DNA of 64,000 nt from Marinobacter sp. EhC06 (GTDB lineage Bacteria > Pseudomonadota > Gammaproteobacteria > Pseudomonadales > Oleiphilaceae). The DNA lies in contig NZ_LXYO01000023.1 in assembly GCF_001650915.1 (NCBI RefSeq), forward strand, positions 806,001-870,000. Reading direction: 5' to 3'. Positions 50,860 to 60,292 of the stretch are shown piece after piece. The notes under the pieces are model-generated. The model ran no database searches and was not told the DNA's origin. It was given only the letters and a program-made list of their open reading frames with translations. Each line of letters starts with the position of its first letter. The stretch's first letter is position 1. Both the position numbers and the translations under genes were made by a program.

Positions 50860-52053
50860 ATGACGGCTGCCATCCGACAGTACCTGGTGATCACCGGCAA
50901 CTACTGGGCCTTCACTCTGACCGATGGCGCTCTGCGGATGCTGGTGGTACTGCATTTCCACCAGTTGGGCTACTCGCCCCTGGAAATCGCCCTGCTGTTC
51001 ATCTTCTATGAATTCTTCGGGGTGGTGACCAACCTGGTGGGCGGTTACCTGGGTGCCCGTATGGGCCTGAACCGAACCATGAACATCGGGCTGTTCCTGC
51101 AGATTGTGGCGCTGGGCATGCTGGCGGCGCCGGCGGCGATGCTCACGGTACCCTGGGTAATGGCAGCGCAGGCATTGTCCGGCATTGCCAAGGATCTGAG
51201 CAAGATGTCCGCCAAGAGCGGCATCAAGTTGCTGGTGCCGGATGAGCAGCAGGGCACACTGTACAAATGGGTGGCGATTCTCACCGGCTCCAAGAACACT
51301 CTGAAAGGGGTGGGTTTCTTCCTCGGTGGCGTGCTGCTGATGGCGGCCGGCTTTAAGGGCGCAGTCATCATCATGGCAGTGGCGCTGGGACTGGTCTGGC
51401 TGGCCAGCCTGTTTCTGCTCGGGCAGGACCTGGGCAAGAGCAAGGCCAAGCCGAAGTTCAGCGAGATCCTTTCCAAAAGCCGAGCCATCAATGTGCTTTC
51501 GGCGGCGCGGATGTTCCTGTTCGGTGCCCGGGATGTCTGGTTTGTGGTGGCTTTGCCGGTTTACCTGCACACGGTCTTTGGCTGGGACTTCTGGAAAGTG
51601 GGCGGCTTTATGGCCACCTGGATTATCGGCTATGGCTTTATCCAGACCATTGCCCCGCGCATCACCGGCAACATGGAAGGCAAACAGCCTGCTGTGCTCT
51701 GGGCCGCAGCGCTGGCTCTGATTCCTGCCGCCATTGCCATTGGTCTGACGGGGGGCTGGTCACCGCAGATCGTGATTGTTGGTGGTCTGCTGTTGTTTGG
51801 CGTGCTGTTTGCCGTCAACTCGTCCCTGCACAGCTATCTTATCGTTAGCTATGCCCGTGGCGATGGTGTGTCGCTGGATGTGGGTTTCTATTACATGTCG
51901 AACGCTGCCGGGCGTTTGCTGGGCACCCTTCTGTCCGGCTGGGTCTATCAGGCTTATGGCCTGGAGGCGTGCTTGTGGATATCGTCTGGACTGGTGGTCA
52001 TGGCCGCGCTGCTGTCCATGATGTTACCCGAGCGGCGGCCAGTGACAGCCTGA
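50860..52053 (+). CDS. arsJ: ArsJ organoarsenical efflux MFS transporter
   Basis: A 397-residue membrane protein of the major facilitator family with about 11-12 helices. Conserved ArsJ stretches include YWAFTLTDGALRMLVVLHFH and GSKNTLKGVGFFLGG. ArsJ exports 1-arseno-3-phosphoglycerate, the unstable product made by the neighbouring GAPDH from arsenate, so the pair gives arsenate resistance without reduction. The ATG at 50860 is 2 bases after the GAPDH stop (TGATATG), giving tight coupling. It is convergent with an outer-membrane protein gene. Confidence 0.94.
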   Translation: MTAAIRQYLVITGNYWAFTLTDGALRMLVVLHFHQLGYSPLEIALLFIFYEFFGVVTNLVGGYLGARMGLNRTMNIGLFLQIVALGMLAAPAAMLTVPWVMAAQALSGIAKDLSKMSAKSGIKLLVPDEQQGTLYKWVAILTGSKNTLKGVGFFLGGVLLMAAGFKGAVIIMAVALGLVWLASLFLLGQDLGKSKAKPKFSEILSKSRAINVLSAARMFLFGARDVWFVVALPVYLHTVFGWDFWKVGGFMATWIIGYGFIQTIAPRITGNMEGKQPAVLWAAALALIPAAIAIGLTGGWSPQIVIVGGLLLFGVLFAVNSSLHSYLIVSYARGDGVSLDVGFYYMSNAAGRLLGTLLSGWVYQAYGLEACLWISSGLVVMAALLSMMLPERRPVTA

Positions 52054-52060
52054 GCACGCC

Positions 52061-52687
52061 TCAGAACCGAATGGCCAGCCCTGCGGCGGCTTCCACCTGC
52101 AGGTAGCCGCTGCTATCGAATCTGAGTTCACAGCCGCCTGAGCAGAACGCGGAACCTCCGGAATTCAGTGCAGTGTAAACACCGCGCAGATCCAGCCGAA
52201 GGCGCAGCTGGTCTGTCAGGAAGAACTGATAACCACCACCCAGAGACAGGGCGGCCCGGTGGTGGGTTTCGTACCCCGAATCGTCCGGTTCCAGCCGGGT
52301 AACCCCGAACACACCAGAGACAAACCCGCCGTGGTTCTGCCCGCCCGGGAAATACAGCCCGCCGAACTGGAGCTGGTAGATCGTCAGGTCGATGGACTCC
52401 ACGCCCGGTGCGAACAGGCCATTGTCCAGTCTGGCCGAGGTGCTCTGCCGCCCGAAATAGAGTTCTCCCTGTTTGCCGGGCTCCGCCAGATCAAAATTGA
52501 ACACCAGCCCCTGGCTTGCGGAATCCCGGAAGTCGATCTGGTCTGAAGTGCTGGCGCCGGCGGTCTCGATATCCACCGAACTGCTCATTCGATACCCTGC
52601 AAACGGTGCCAGGCTGACCTCCGCTGCTACCGGAGCGGCGATCAGTGCCGATGTCAGTGTGAACGTGAAAAGGGATCGAAGCTTCAT
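52061..52687 (-). CDS. outer membrane beta-barrel protein, unknown function
   Basis: A 208-residue exported protein with a signal peptide (MKLRSLFTFTLTSALIAAPVAA). The rest alternates hydrophobic residues as in beta strands and ends in a terminal aromatic residue (GLAIRF), both signs of an outer-membrane beta barrel. Strands such as GGLYFPGGQNHGGFVSGVFG and LSLGGGYQFFLTDQLRLRLDL are visible. It has a disulfide-capable pair in SAFCSGGCELRF. The start at 52687 gives the signal peptide. I do not recognise the family. It is convergent with arsJ and divergent from the FetA-like gene. Confidence 0.72.
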   Translation of the reverse strand: MKLRSLFTFTLTSALIAAPVAAEVSLAPFAGYRMSSSVDIETAGASTSDQIDFRDSASQGLVFNFDLAEPGKQGELYFGRQSTSARLDNGLFAPGVESIDLTIYQLQFGGLYFPGGQNHGGFVSGVFGVTRLEPDDSGYETHHRAALSLGGGYQFFLTDQLRLRLDLRGVYTALNSGGSAFCSGGCELRFDSSGYLQVEAAAGLAIRF

Positions 52688-52776
52688 ACATCCGCGGCCT
52701 GTGTGGCTGGTCGTTGGCAGGGCAGTGTGCAATGGTATAACCGTTATGAAAGTTGGCGAGCCCTGGTGATGCTATC

Positions 52777-53385
52777 TTGACAGATTTGGTGCTGGAAAAT
52801 CTCAGCGTTGGCACTCTGAGTAACGTGTCTTTGAGGATACCTGGTGGACAGGTTGTCTGTCTGTCCGGCCCCTCGGGCAGTGGCAAGAGCCGTCTGCTGC
52901 GGGCCGTGGCTGATCTGGAACCACACGGCGGCAGGGTTGCTCTGGGTGATACCGCCCAGTTGGATGTTCCCGCTCACCAGTGGCGACGCCGGGTTGTTAT
53001 GGTACCGGCAGACAGTCAATGGTGGTTTGATGAGGTGGGTGGTCACTTCCCGGCTGATGCCAGGGCAGGATTGCCGTCAGCGCTGGGCTTCCCGCCCGGT
53101 GTTATGGAGTGGTCGGTAAGTCGGCTGTCCTCTGGTGAACGGCAGCGGCTCGCGCTCTGGCGGGCCCTGGTGCTTGAGCCAGAGGTTCTGTTACTGGACG
53201 AACCCACCGCCAATCTGGATAACGACAGCACGGAAGCCATTGAAACCTGGCTGCTCGATGAGATCCGGAGGCGGCAGATCGCGGTGCTTTGGGTCGCTCA
53301 CGACCCGGCGCAGATCCATCGAGTGGCGGATGCCCACTACCGGATTCACGGCACCAGCCTGGAGCGCGTTAATGGAAGTGATTGA
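52777..53385 (+). CDS. fetA: ABC transporter ATPase, FetA/YbbL-like
   Basis: A 202-residue ABC ATPase. Walker A is LSGPSGSGKSRLL, the signature LSSGERQRLALWR, Walker B VLLLDEPTANLD and the H-loop LWVAHDPAQI. Together with the following UPF0014 permease it matches FetAB (YbbLM), a system that exports iron and helps under oxidative stress in E. coli. The start is uncertain: TTG at 52777 is used here since no ATG or GTG fits well; TTG at 52753 would add eight residues. The stop overlaps the next gene by 14 bases, so the two are translationally coupled. Confidence 0.82.
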   Translation: MTDLVLENLSVGTLSNVSLRIPGGQVVCLSGPSGSGKSRLLRAVADLEPHGGRVALGDTAQLDVPAHQWRRRVVMVPADSQWWFDEVGGHFPADARAGLPSALGFPPGVMEWSVSRLSSGERQRLALWRALVLEPEVLLLDEPTANLDNDSTEAIETWLLDEIRRRQIAVLWVAHDPAQIHRVADAHYRIHGTSLERVNGSD

Positions 53386-54169
53386 TCTGGCCTGGTGGAA
53401 GCTGGGCCTGGCGGCCCTGCTGATTCTGGCGCTGGCCGGTACCGGGTATCTGGCCCGACTCGGTATTACCCGCAGCCTGCTGATTGCGGCACTGCGCACG
53501 GTCATTCAACTGGCGTTGATCGGGCTGGTGCTGGAGGCCCTGTTCGCGTCCTCTGCGTTCTACTGGATTGCGCTGCTGGCATTGGTCATGCTGTTGGTTG
53601 CCGGCCGGGAAGTGGTCGCGCGCCAGGGGCGACGATTACGGGGCTGGTGGGCGTTCAGTATCGGCACGGGGGCGATGTTTGTGTCGTCCTTTACCGTGAC
53701 CATCCTGGCCCTGACTGTCGTGATCGGTCCCGAACCATGGTACGCCCCGCAATACGCCATCCCGCTGCTCGGTATGATGCTTGGCAACACCATGACGGGC
53801 GTGAGTCTGTCGCTGGATCGGTTGAATGACTCGGTCTGGCGCCAGCGTGCCGTCATCGAGAACCGCTTGATGCTGGGTCAGACCTGGCAACAGGCGCTGG
53901 AGGATATCCGGAGGGACGCCATGCGCAGTGGCATGATGCCCTCAATCAATGCCATGGCCGCCGCCGGTATTGTCAGCCTGCCGGGTATGATGACTGGCCA
54001 GATACTTGCTGGCAGCCCCCCGGCAGTGGCGGTGAAATACCAGATTCTGGTGATGCTGATCATCACCGTCGGTACCGGCTTCGGGGCTGTTATGGCTGTT
54101 TACTGGGGTGGGCGCCGGCTGTTCGACGAGCGGGAACGCTTGCGACTGGACCGGCTGGTGAAACCGTGA
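53372..54169 (+). CDS. fetB: UPF0014/FetB-like ABC permease
   Basis: A 265-residue inner-membrane protein with about seven helices, including conserved MMLGNTMTGVSLSLDRL and PSINAMAAAGIVSLPGMMTGQILAG, which are characteristic of FetB (YbbM). It forms the membrane part of the FetAB exporter with the ATPase encoded directly upstream. ATG at 53372 overlaps the 3' end of fetA by 14 bases; the long frame upstream is a shadow. The substrate is probably iron by analogy; this is inferred. Confidence 0.88.
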   Translation: MEVIDLAWWKLGLAALLILALAGTGYLARLGITRSLLIAALRTVIQLALIGLVLEALFASSAFYWIALLALVMLLVAGREVVARQGRRLRGWWAFSIGTGAMFVSSFTVTILALTVVIGPEPWYAPQYAIPLLGMMLGNTMTGVSLSLDRLNDSVWRQRAVIENRLMLGQTWQQALEDIRRDAMRSGMMPSINAMAAAGIVSLPGMMTGQILAGSPPAVAVKYQILVMLIITVGTGFGAVMAVYWGGRRLFDERERLRLDRLVKP

Positions 54170-54210
54170 GTGGAAGGGCATGATGGCATTCAGGCACCAA
54201 AGTAGCATGG

Positions 54211-54250
54211 GCGAAGCAGGCCTACCGAGGCTAGGCTTTTGCTTCCGCTT
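54211..54250. other. imperfect hairpin upstream of the MFS gene
   Basis: In the 101 bases between fetB and the MFS gene, the arms around 54211-54218 and 54242-54250 are complementary with one bulge, and an inner GCCTA/TAGGC stem also pairs. It may be a terminator of fetAB or a leader hairpin. No T-run follows directly. Nothing else is recognised in the gap. Confidence 0.35.
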
Positions 54251-54270
54251 GCTCAAATAAGAAAAAAACA

Positions 54271-55455
54271 ATGATCGACCTGCTAAGACGCTATCCCCTT
54301 CCTGTCATCGTGCTGGCCCAGCTGTTCGGCACCTCGCTTTGGTTCAGTATCAATGGTGTCTGGCTATCGCTGTCCGCAGAGTTGGGTCTGACGGAAACCG
54401 ATCTGGGCCGGCTGACGCTGGCGGTTCAGGCCGGGTTTATCGCCGGCACCCTGACCATCGCCGTCACCGGTCTGGCGGACCGCTTTGGCGCCAGCCGTAT
54501 CTTTGCGCTCTCGAGCCTGCTGGGCGCCCTGGTTAATGGCGGATTTGTTTTCGCCGCAGGCGCACCGCCGCTGGATTTCCTCCTGCGTTTCGCCACCGGT
54601 CTGTGTCTGGCCGGCATCTACCCACTGGGCATGAAAATGGTGATCGCCTGGACCCCGAAATACGCCGGTGCCGCACTGGCCTGGCTTGTGGGCATGCTCA
54701 CCCTGGGTACGGCACTGCCACATCTGATGCGCGGCGCAACGCTGGGCATGCCGTGGGAGTGGCCGCTGATGGCGGCATCCTGCCTCGCCCTGGCCGGAGG
54801 GCTGCTGGTGTTTCTGCTGGGCGACGGGCCGCACCTGCCGAAAAGCAGCGGCCGGCTGCCACTCAGCCAGGGCCTGGCGGCGCTGCGTATACCAAGGTTC
54901 CGGGCAGTGTCCGGTGGCTACTTCGGTCATATGTGGGAGCTTTACGCTTTCTGGACATTGACGCCCCTGCTGATCGGCCGGGAACTGCAGCGTCTGGGGC
55001 AGGGTGATGCATGGGTTCCCTGGCTGTCGTTCGCGGTGATTGGCATTGGCGCCGCCGGCTGCGTCGGTGGCGGCCGGCTCAGTAGAACCCTGGGCAGCGA
55101 GTGGGTGGCCCGGAGGGCGCTGATGGTGTCCGGGGCGTTCTGCCTTCTGTATCCCTGGATGAACGGACTGGCTCCGGTCTTGCTGATCGCGTTGCTGGTT
55201 GTCTGGGGGATTGCGGTGGTGGCGGATTCGCCACAGTTTTCGGCGTTGGCTGCCGCAACGGCCCCGAAGGAATCGGTGGGCTCTTCCCTGGCGGTGATGA
55301 ATGCAGTTGGGTTCGGGCTTACCCTGCCGGCCATCTGGCTGACCAGCGCATTATGGGGGCACCTCAATGTCTGGGTGGTTCTGCTTCTATTCCCGGGGCC
55401 GGTGCTAGGACTGTGGTCGCTTTCCAGGGCACGACCTGACGCCCAGTCTGGTTAA
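54271..55455 (+). CDS. MFS transporter, unknown substrate
   Basis: A 394-residue membrane protein with about twelve predicted helices, laid out like the major facilitator family. The loop-2/3 signature is seen as GLADRFGASRIFA, and the second half has a weaker copy (GRLSRTLGSEWVARRA). The N-terminus, ARLFGTSLWFSINGVWLSLS-like, resembles small-molecule permeases of the CynX/NimT region, but no substrate can be assigned. Its stop overlaps the start of the glycosyltransferase gene by one base, so the two are co-translated. Confidence 0.82.
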   Translation: MIDLLRRYPLPVIVLAQLFGTSLWFSINGVWLSLSAELGLTETDLGRLTLAVQAGFIAGTLTIAVTGLADRFGASRIFALSSLLGALVNGGFVFAAGAPPLDFLLRFATGLCLAGIYPLGMKMVIAWTPKYAGAALAWLVGMLTLGTALPHLMRGATLGMPWEWPLMAASCLALAGGLLVFLLGDGPHLPKSSGRLPLSQGLAALRIPRFRAVSGGYFGHMWELYAFWTLTPLLIGRELQRLGQGDAWVPWLSFAVIGIGAAGCVGGGRLSRTLGSEWVARRALMVSGAFCLLYPWMNGLAPVLLIALLVVWGIAVVADSPQFSALAAATAPKESVGSSLAVMNAVGFGLTLPAIWLTSALWGHLNVWVVLLLFPGPVLGLWSLSRARPDAQSG

Positions 55456-56588
55456 TGGCCGTGAGCGTGATTAAGCCCGAGACGTCCAAGCCGAAAGTAC
55501 TGATACTCTCCGGGTACGACGCAGCCAGTCACAAACGTTGGCGTGAGCACCTGGCGGCGCTGTTGCCGGAATTCCACTGGCAGGCGCTGACATTGCCTCC
55601 GAGGTTCTTCCGTTGGCGGATCCGCGGCAATCCACTGAGCTGGCTGAACGAGCCGCTGTTGCAGGAACACTGGGATCTGATTATCGCGACATCCATGGTG
55701 GATCTTGCAACCCTGCGAGGCTTGCACCCGCGCCTGGCCCGTACACCCTGCCTGCTGTACATGCATGAAAACCAGTTCGCCTTTCCAGTATCCAGCGGCC
55801 AGAACGCCAGCGCCGATCCGCAGATGGTGAACCTCTACAGTGCCCTTTCTGCCGACTGTGTGGTGTTCAACAGTGGCTGGAACCGGGACAGTTTTCTGGA
55901 CGGTGTCGACTCGTTCTGCCGAAAGATGCCTGACAGGGTGCCCGAGGGGCTGGTCGAAACTCTGCGTGACAAGTCCCGGGTGATACCGGTGCCGATTGAG
56001 GACCGGTTGTTTGCTGATCGCCTGACACTTTTGGGCCGGACCTGTCCGCATCTGCTCTGGAACCATCGCTGGGAATACGACAAAGGGCCCGATCGCCTGT
56101 TGAATTTCCTGCAGGTGCTGGAACAGCGCTCACTACCGTTCAGATTGAGCGTGGTGGGTGAGCGGTTTCGCAGTTATCCGAAGGCATTTGACCGGATCCG
56201 CGAACAGTTTGATCCTTGCATCGAACACTGGGGATTCTTGGAGAGCCGTGAAGACTATGATCAGTTGCTGCGCCAGGCGGATATGGTTGTCTCCACGGCA
56301 CTGCACGATTTCCAGGGGCTGGCAATGCTCGAAGCCATGGCGTCCGGTTGCGTACCTCTGGCGCCGGACCGTTTGGCCTACCGGGAGTACGTGCCGGAAC
56401 TGTGTCGCTATGACAGCTATGAACAGGATGCGGAGCGAGAGGCGGAAGCTGCCGCCGACAGCCTTGAAGCGCTGATGGAAAAAGGCGCGTCAGCCTGCCC
56501 GCCAGAAGGTTGGCGGGCATCCACGCTGGCTGGAGACTACCAGTCTCTGTTTGATGAGCTGATCAAAACCGGAGCAGGCAAGTCCTGA
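55455..56588 (+). CDS. tRNA-queuosine mannosyltransferase-like glycosyltransferase (DUF3524)
   Basis: A 377-residue GT-B fold glycosyltransferase. The N-terminal DUF3524 part is visible in VLILSGYDAASHKRWREHL, TLPPRFFRWRIRGNPLSW and CLLYMHENQFAFPV, and a typical glycosyltransferase family 4 C-terminal half contains EYDKGPDRLLNFLQVL and ALHDFQGLAMLEAMASGCVPLAP. DUF3524 is the family of GTDC1, the vertebrate enzyme that adds mannose to queuosine in tRNA-Asp. The bacterial members have been annotated by this homology, but whether they modify tRNA in bacteria is not settled. The gene overlaps the MFS gene by one base. Confidence 0.82.
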   Translation: MAVSVIKPETSKPKVLILSGYDAASHKRWREHLAALLPEFHWQALTLPPRFFRWRIRGNPLSWLNEPLLQEHWDLIIATSMVDLATLRGLHPRLARTPCLLYMHENQFAFPVSSGQNASADPQMVNLYSALSADCVVFNSGWNRDSFLDGVDSFCRKMPDRVPEGLVETLRDKSRVIPVPIEDRLFADRLTLLGRTCPHLLWNHRWEYDKGPDRLLNFLQVLEQRSLPFRLSVVGERFRSYPKAFDRIREQFDPCIEHWGFLESREDYDQLLRQADMVVSTALHDFQGLAMLEAMASGCVPLAPDRLAYREYVPELCRYDSYEQDAEREAEAAADSLEALMEKGASACPPEGWRASTLAGDYQSLFDELIKTGAGKS

Positions 56589-56698
56589 TCCTGTTTCTTT
56601 TCCAAACCTGTCTCAGATCAAACCCGCCCCCTTGCGGTTGTCTCCGTCGATACTAGACTCAAAGCTGTCTGTCGGCCTCACCACAGGGAGTCGTGGCC

Positions 56699-59600
56699 AT
56701 GGAGTTTCATACCCTCGACGGCAATGAAGCGGTGTCCTCAGTGGCTTACCGCCTGAGCGAAACTATTGCCATCTATCCGATTACCCCCGCCTCGGTGATG
56801 GGCGAACACGCTGATGACTGGGCGGCTCTGGGCAAACCTAATCTCTGGGGGCAGGTGCCCAGTGTGGTGGAGATGCAGTCCGAGGCCGGTGCGGCCGGTG
56901 CCATGCACGGGGCGCTGCAGGCCGGTTCCCTGGTGACCACCTTTACCGCCTCCCAGGGACTGCTGTTGATGCTGCCCAATCTCTACAAGATTGCCGGCGA
57001 GCTATCGCCGTTCTGCATGCACATTGCCGCCCGCAGCATTGCCACCCATGCTTTGTCCATCTTCTGCGACCATTCTGATGTAATGAGTGCCCGCGGTACC
57101 GGGTTTGCCCTGCTGGCGTCGGGGTCGGTTCAGGAAGCTCAGGATATGGCCGCAATCGGCCACGCCGTGACCCTGGAAAGCCGGGTGCCGGTGATGCATT
57201 TCTTTGATGGGTTCCGTACCTCCCATGAAATTTCCAAGATTGCAGCGCTCAGTGACGAGGATTTGCAGGCGCTGGTATCGCACGAAGGGGTGGAAGCACA
57301 TCGTAACCGTCGGATGACGCCGGATCGGCCAGTGGTTCGGGGCACCTCCCAGAACCCGGACGCCTTCTTCCAGGCCCGGGAGGCCATTAACCCCTTCTAT
57401 CAGGCCTTTCCGGAAACACTTGAAGCCGTGATGAACCGGTTTGCCGGGATTACCGGCCGCCAATACCGGCTGTTTGACTATGTCGGCCACCCCGAAGCCG
57501 ACCGGGTGGTCATCCTGATGGGTTCCGGGGCCGAATGCGCCCATGAGACGGTGGAGTGGCTGCTGGAGCAGGGCGAGAAAGTCGGGGTCCTCAAGGTGCG
57601 CCTGTTCCGGCCCTTTGCCACCGATCGTTTCCTGAACGCTTTGCCGGATACGGTCGAGCACCTGGCAGTCCTGGACCGTACCAAGGAACCCGGAGCCCAG
57701 GGCGAGCCCCTGTTGCTTGAAGTCAGCGGTGCCTTGATGGAAGCCTACAGCCGGGGCGATCGCAAGGTGCTGCCCCGGGTGATCGGGGGTCGCTATGGTC
57801 TGTCTTCCCGGGAATTTACCCCGGCCATGGTGTGCGCCATTTTCGACGAGCTGAAAGCCGAAGCGCCGAAAACCCGTTTTACTGTTGGCGTGCGGGACGA
57901 TGTGAGCCATCTCTCCCTGGACGTGGACAGCGAGCTGGATATTGAATCCCCGAAAACCCGTCGGGCGCTGTTCTTCGGTCTGGGTGCTGATGGCACCGTC
58001 AGCAGCAACAAGGCCAGCATCAAGATTCTGGGCGAGGGCACGGACCTGTTTGCCCAGGGCCACTTTGTTTACGACTCCAAGAAATCCGGCGCCACCACGG
58101 TATCCCACCTACGGTTCGGCCCGCTGCCGATCCGCTCCAGCTACCTGATCAACAGGGCCCAGTTCGTGGCCATTCATGCGCCCCAGTTCCTGGAGCGTTT
58201 TGATGTGATGGAGAATGCCGCCGAGGGTGCAACGGTGTTGCTCAATGTGCCCTGGCCGAAAGAAGAGGTCTGGGATCGGCTGTCGGAGGAGGTCCAGCGG
58301 GCGCTGGTCGAGCGTAAGGCCCGGCTGTTTGTGATCGATGCTGCCGAGGTGGCGGAAAAAGCAGGGCTGGAACGACGGATCAATACGGTAATGCAGGTCT
58401 GCTTCTTCGCCCTGGCGGATATCCTGCCCCGGGATGAAGCCATTGCCCACATCAAGGAATCCATTCGCAAAACCTGGGGCCGCCGCGGGCCGGAAGTGGT
58501 GCGCCGCAATGTGGAAGCGGTGGACTCGGCGCTGGACAATCTGCACGAGGTATCGGTACCGGACAAGGTAACGGCCACCCGCTCCCGACCACCGAGAGTG
58601 CCGGAGAATGCCCCTGATTTTGTGCAGAAAGTTACTCGCCTGTTACTGGAAGGGCAGGGGGACAAACTGCCAGTCAGCGCCTTCCCGCCGGACGGTACCT
58701 GGCCAACGGGAACCAGCCAGTATGAGAAGCGAACCATCGCCCTGGAAATACCCATCTGGGAATCCGACCTCTGCGTGCAGTGCAACTTCTGCGCAATGAT
58801 CTGCCCGCACACCGCGATCACCAGCAAGGTGTTTGAGCCCGAGACGGTCAAAGGCGCGCCGGAGGCGTTCGAGGTGGTGCCGGAAACCCACACCTCGGAG
58901 CTGGAGGGACTGGATTACCGCATTCAGGTGGCGCCTGATGACTGCACTGGTTGCGGTCTGTGTGTCGAGGTCTGCCCGGCAAAGGACCGGACCCAGCCCA
59001 AACGCAAAGCCATCAATATGCAGCCAATCGAGCAGCACCGCGAGGTAGAGGCGGATAACCTGGCGTTCTTCCGGCAATTGCCGGATGTGCCCAGGGATCG
59101 AATCCCCCGTGATTTCAAATCCCTGCCGCTGCTGATTCCCCTGTTCGAATATTCCGGCGCCTGTTCCGGCTGCGGTGAAACGCCCTACATCCGGCTGCTC
59201 ACCCAGTTGGTGGGGGATCGGCTGTTGATTGCCAATGCCACCGGCTGCTCCTCGATCTACGGTGGCAATCTGCCCACCACGCCCTACACGGTCAATGCCG
59301 ACGGCCGGGGGCCCACCTGGAACAATTCGCTGTTCGAAGACGCTGCGGAACTGGGGCTGGGCATGCGCCTGGGGCTGGACAAACTCGTGGGTCGGGCCCG
59401 GCAGTTGCTGAACGGGTTCCAGGGGCAACTGCCTGACGCGCTCTATTCTGAGCTGACCAGCGTCTGCGCCACCGTTGATGAATCGGCAATGGCATCCCGG
59501 CGCACAGCGATTGAGCAGCTTCGCAGCTGGCTGGCAGACCAGCAGGGTCCTGAGGCAGGGGAGCTCGACAGCCTGGCCGACGAGCTCTGCCCGAAAAGTG

Positions 59601-60292
59601 TCTGGGTGATTGGCGGCGATGGCTGGGCCTACGATATTGGCTATGGCGGCTTGGACCACGTTCTGGCCTCGGGCCAGAACCTGAAACTGCTGGTGCTGGA
59701 TACGGAAGTCTATTCCAACACCGGCGGCCAGCAATCCAAGGCCACACCCATAGGTGCCATCGCCAAGTTTGCCTCCGCTGGCAAGGCCACCCGCAAAAAA
59801 GACCTGGGCCTGCTCGCCATGAGCTATGGCCATGTCTACGTGGCCCAGATCGCCATGCAGTCCCACAGCAACCACACCACCAAGGCCCTGCAAGAAGCGG
59901 AGAGCTTCGATGGTCCGGCGCTGATCATTGCCCACAGCCCCTGCATTGCCCACGGTTACGACCTGGTGCACTCCCCAACACAGCAGAAGCGGGCGGTGGA
60001 CAGCTGGGCCTGGCCGCTGTACCGGTTTGATCCCCGGCGTATTCACGAGGGGCTGCCGCCCCTGCAACTGGACTCTCTGCGCCAGAAAGTCACCATGAAA
60101 GCCTACATGCAGGAAGAAGCCCGGTTCCGGATGCTGGAGCTGAGGGATCCCCAGCGCTACGAACAACTGGTGGCTGCAGCTTCGGAGGCGGCCACTGAGC
60201 AGCGTGAACTCTACAAACAGCTGGCGGGGATCCACTTTGAGCCCCACGAATCTTCGGAAGCAGGTAACGACAAGGGTGAACGTCATGACTGA
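56699..60292 (+). CDS. nifJ: pyruvate:ferredoxin (flavodoxin) oxidoreductase
   Basis: A 1197-residue single-chain PFOR that oxidises pyruvate to acetyl-CoA and CO2 and reduces ferredoxin or flavodoxin, and can run in reverse. Domain order: an N-terminal pyruvate-binding domain (IAIYPITPASVMGEHADDW), the central domains, a two-cluster ferredoxin domain with CVQCNFCAMICPH and CTGCGLCVEVCPA, and the C-terminal TPP-binding domain (GGDGWAYDIGYGGLDHVLASG, EVYSNTGGQQSKAT) with a proximal cluster site including GACSGCGETPY. All motifs are intact. ATG at 56699 is preferred because GGGAG lies about nine bases upstream; a GTG six bases earlier is the alternative. It is coupled to the downstream gene. 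Confidence 0.95.
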   Translation: MEFHTLDGNEAVSSVAYRLSETIAIYPITPASVMGEHADDWAALGKPNLWGQVPSVVEMQSEAGAAGAMHGALQAGSLVTTFTASQGLLLMLPNLYKIAGELSPFCMHIAARSIATHALSIFCDHSDVMSARGTGFALLASGSVQEAQDMAAIGHAVTLESRVPVMHFFDGFRTSHEISKIAALSDEDLQALVSHEGVEAHRNRRMTPDRPVVRGTSQNPDAFFQAREAINPFYQAFPETLEAVMNRFAGITGRQYRLFDYVGHPEADRVVILMGSGAECAHETVEWLLEQGEKVGVLKVRLFRPFATDRFLNALPDTVEHLAVLDRTKEPGAQGEPLLLEVSGALMEAYSRGDRKVLPRVIGGRYGLSSREFTPAMVCAIFDELKAEAPKTRFTVGVRDDVSHLSLDVDSELDIESPKTRRALFFGLGADGTVSSNKASIKILGEGTDLFAQGHFVYDSKKSGATTVSHLRFGPLPIRSSYLINRAQFVAIHAPQFLERFDVMENAAEGATVLLNVPWPKEEVWDRLSEEVQRALVERKARLFVIDAAEVAEKAGLERRINTVMQVCFFALADILPRDEAIAHIKESIRKTWGRRGPEVVRRNVEAVDSALDNLHEVSVPDKVTATRSRPPRVPENAPDFVQKVTRLLLEGQGDKLPVSAFPPDGTWPTGTSQYEKRTIALEIPIWESDLCVQCNFCAMICPHTAITSKVFEPETVKGAPEAFEVVPETHTSELEGLDYRIQVAPDDCTGCGLCVEVCPAKDRTQPKRKAINMQPIEQHREVEADNLAFFRQLPDVPRDRIPRDFKSLPLLIPLFEYSGACSGCGETPYIRLLTQLVGDRLLIANATGCSSIYGGNLPTTPYTVNADGRGPTWNNSLFEDAAELGLGMRLGLDKLVGRARQLLNGFQGQLPDALYSELTSVCATVDESAMASRRTAIEQLRSWLADQQGPEAGELDSLADELCPKSVWVIGGDGWAYDIGYGGLDHVLASGQNLKLLVLDTEVYSNTGGQQSKATPIGAIAKFASAGKATRKKDLGLLAMSYGHVYVAQIAMQSHSNHTTKALQEAESFDGPALIIAHSPCIAHGYDLVHSPTQQKRAVDSWAWPLYRFDPRRIHEGLPPLQLDSLRQKVTMKAYMQEEARFRMLELRDPQRYEQLVAAASEAATEQRELYKQLAGIHFEPHESSEAGNDKGERHD

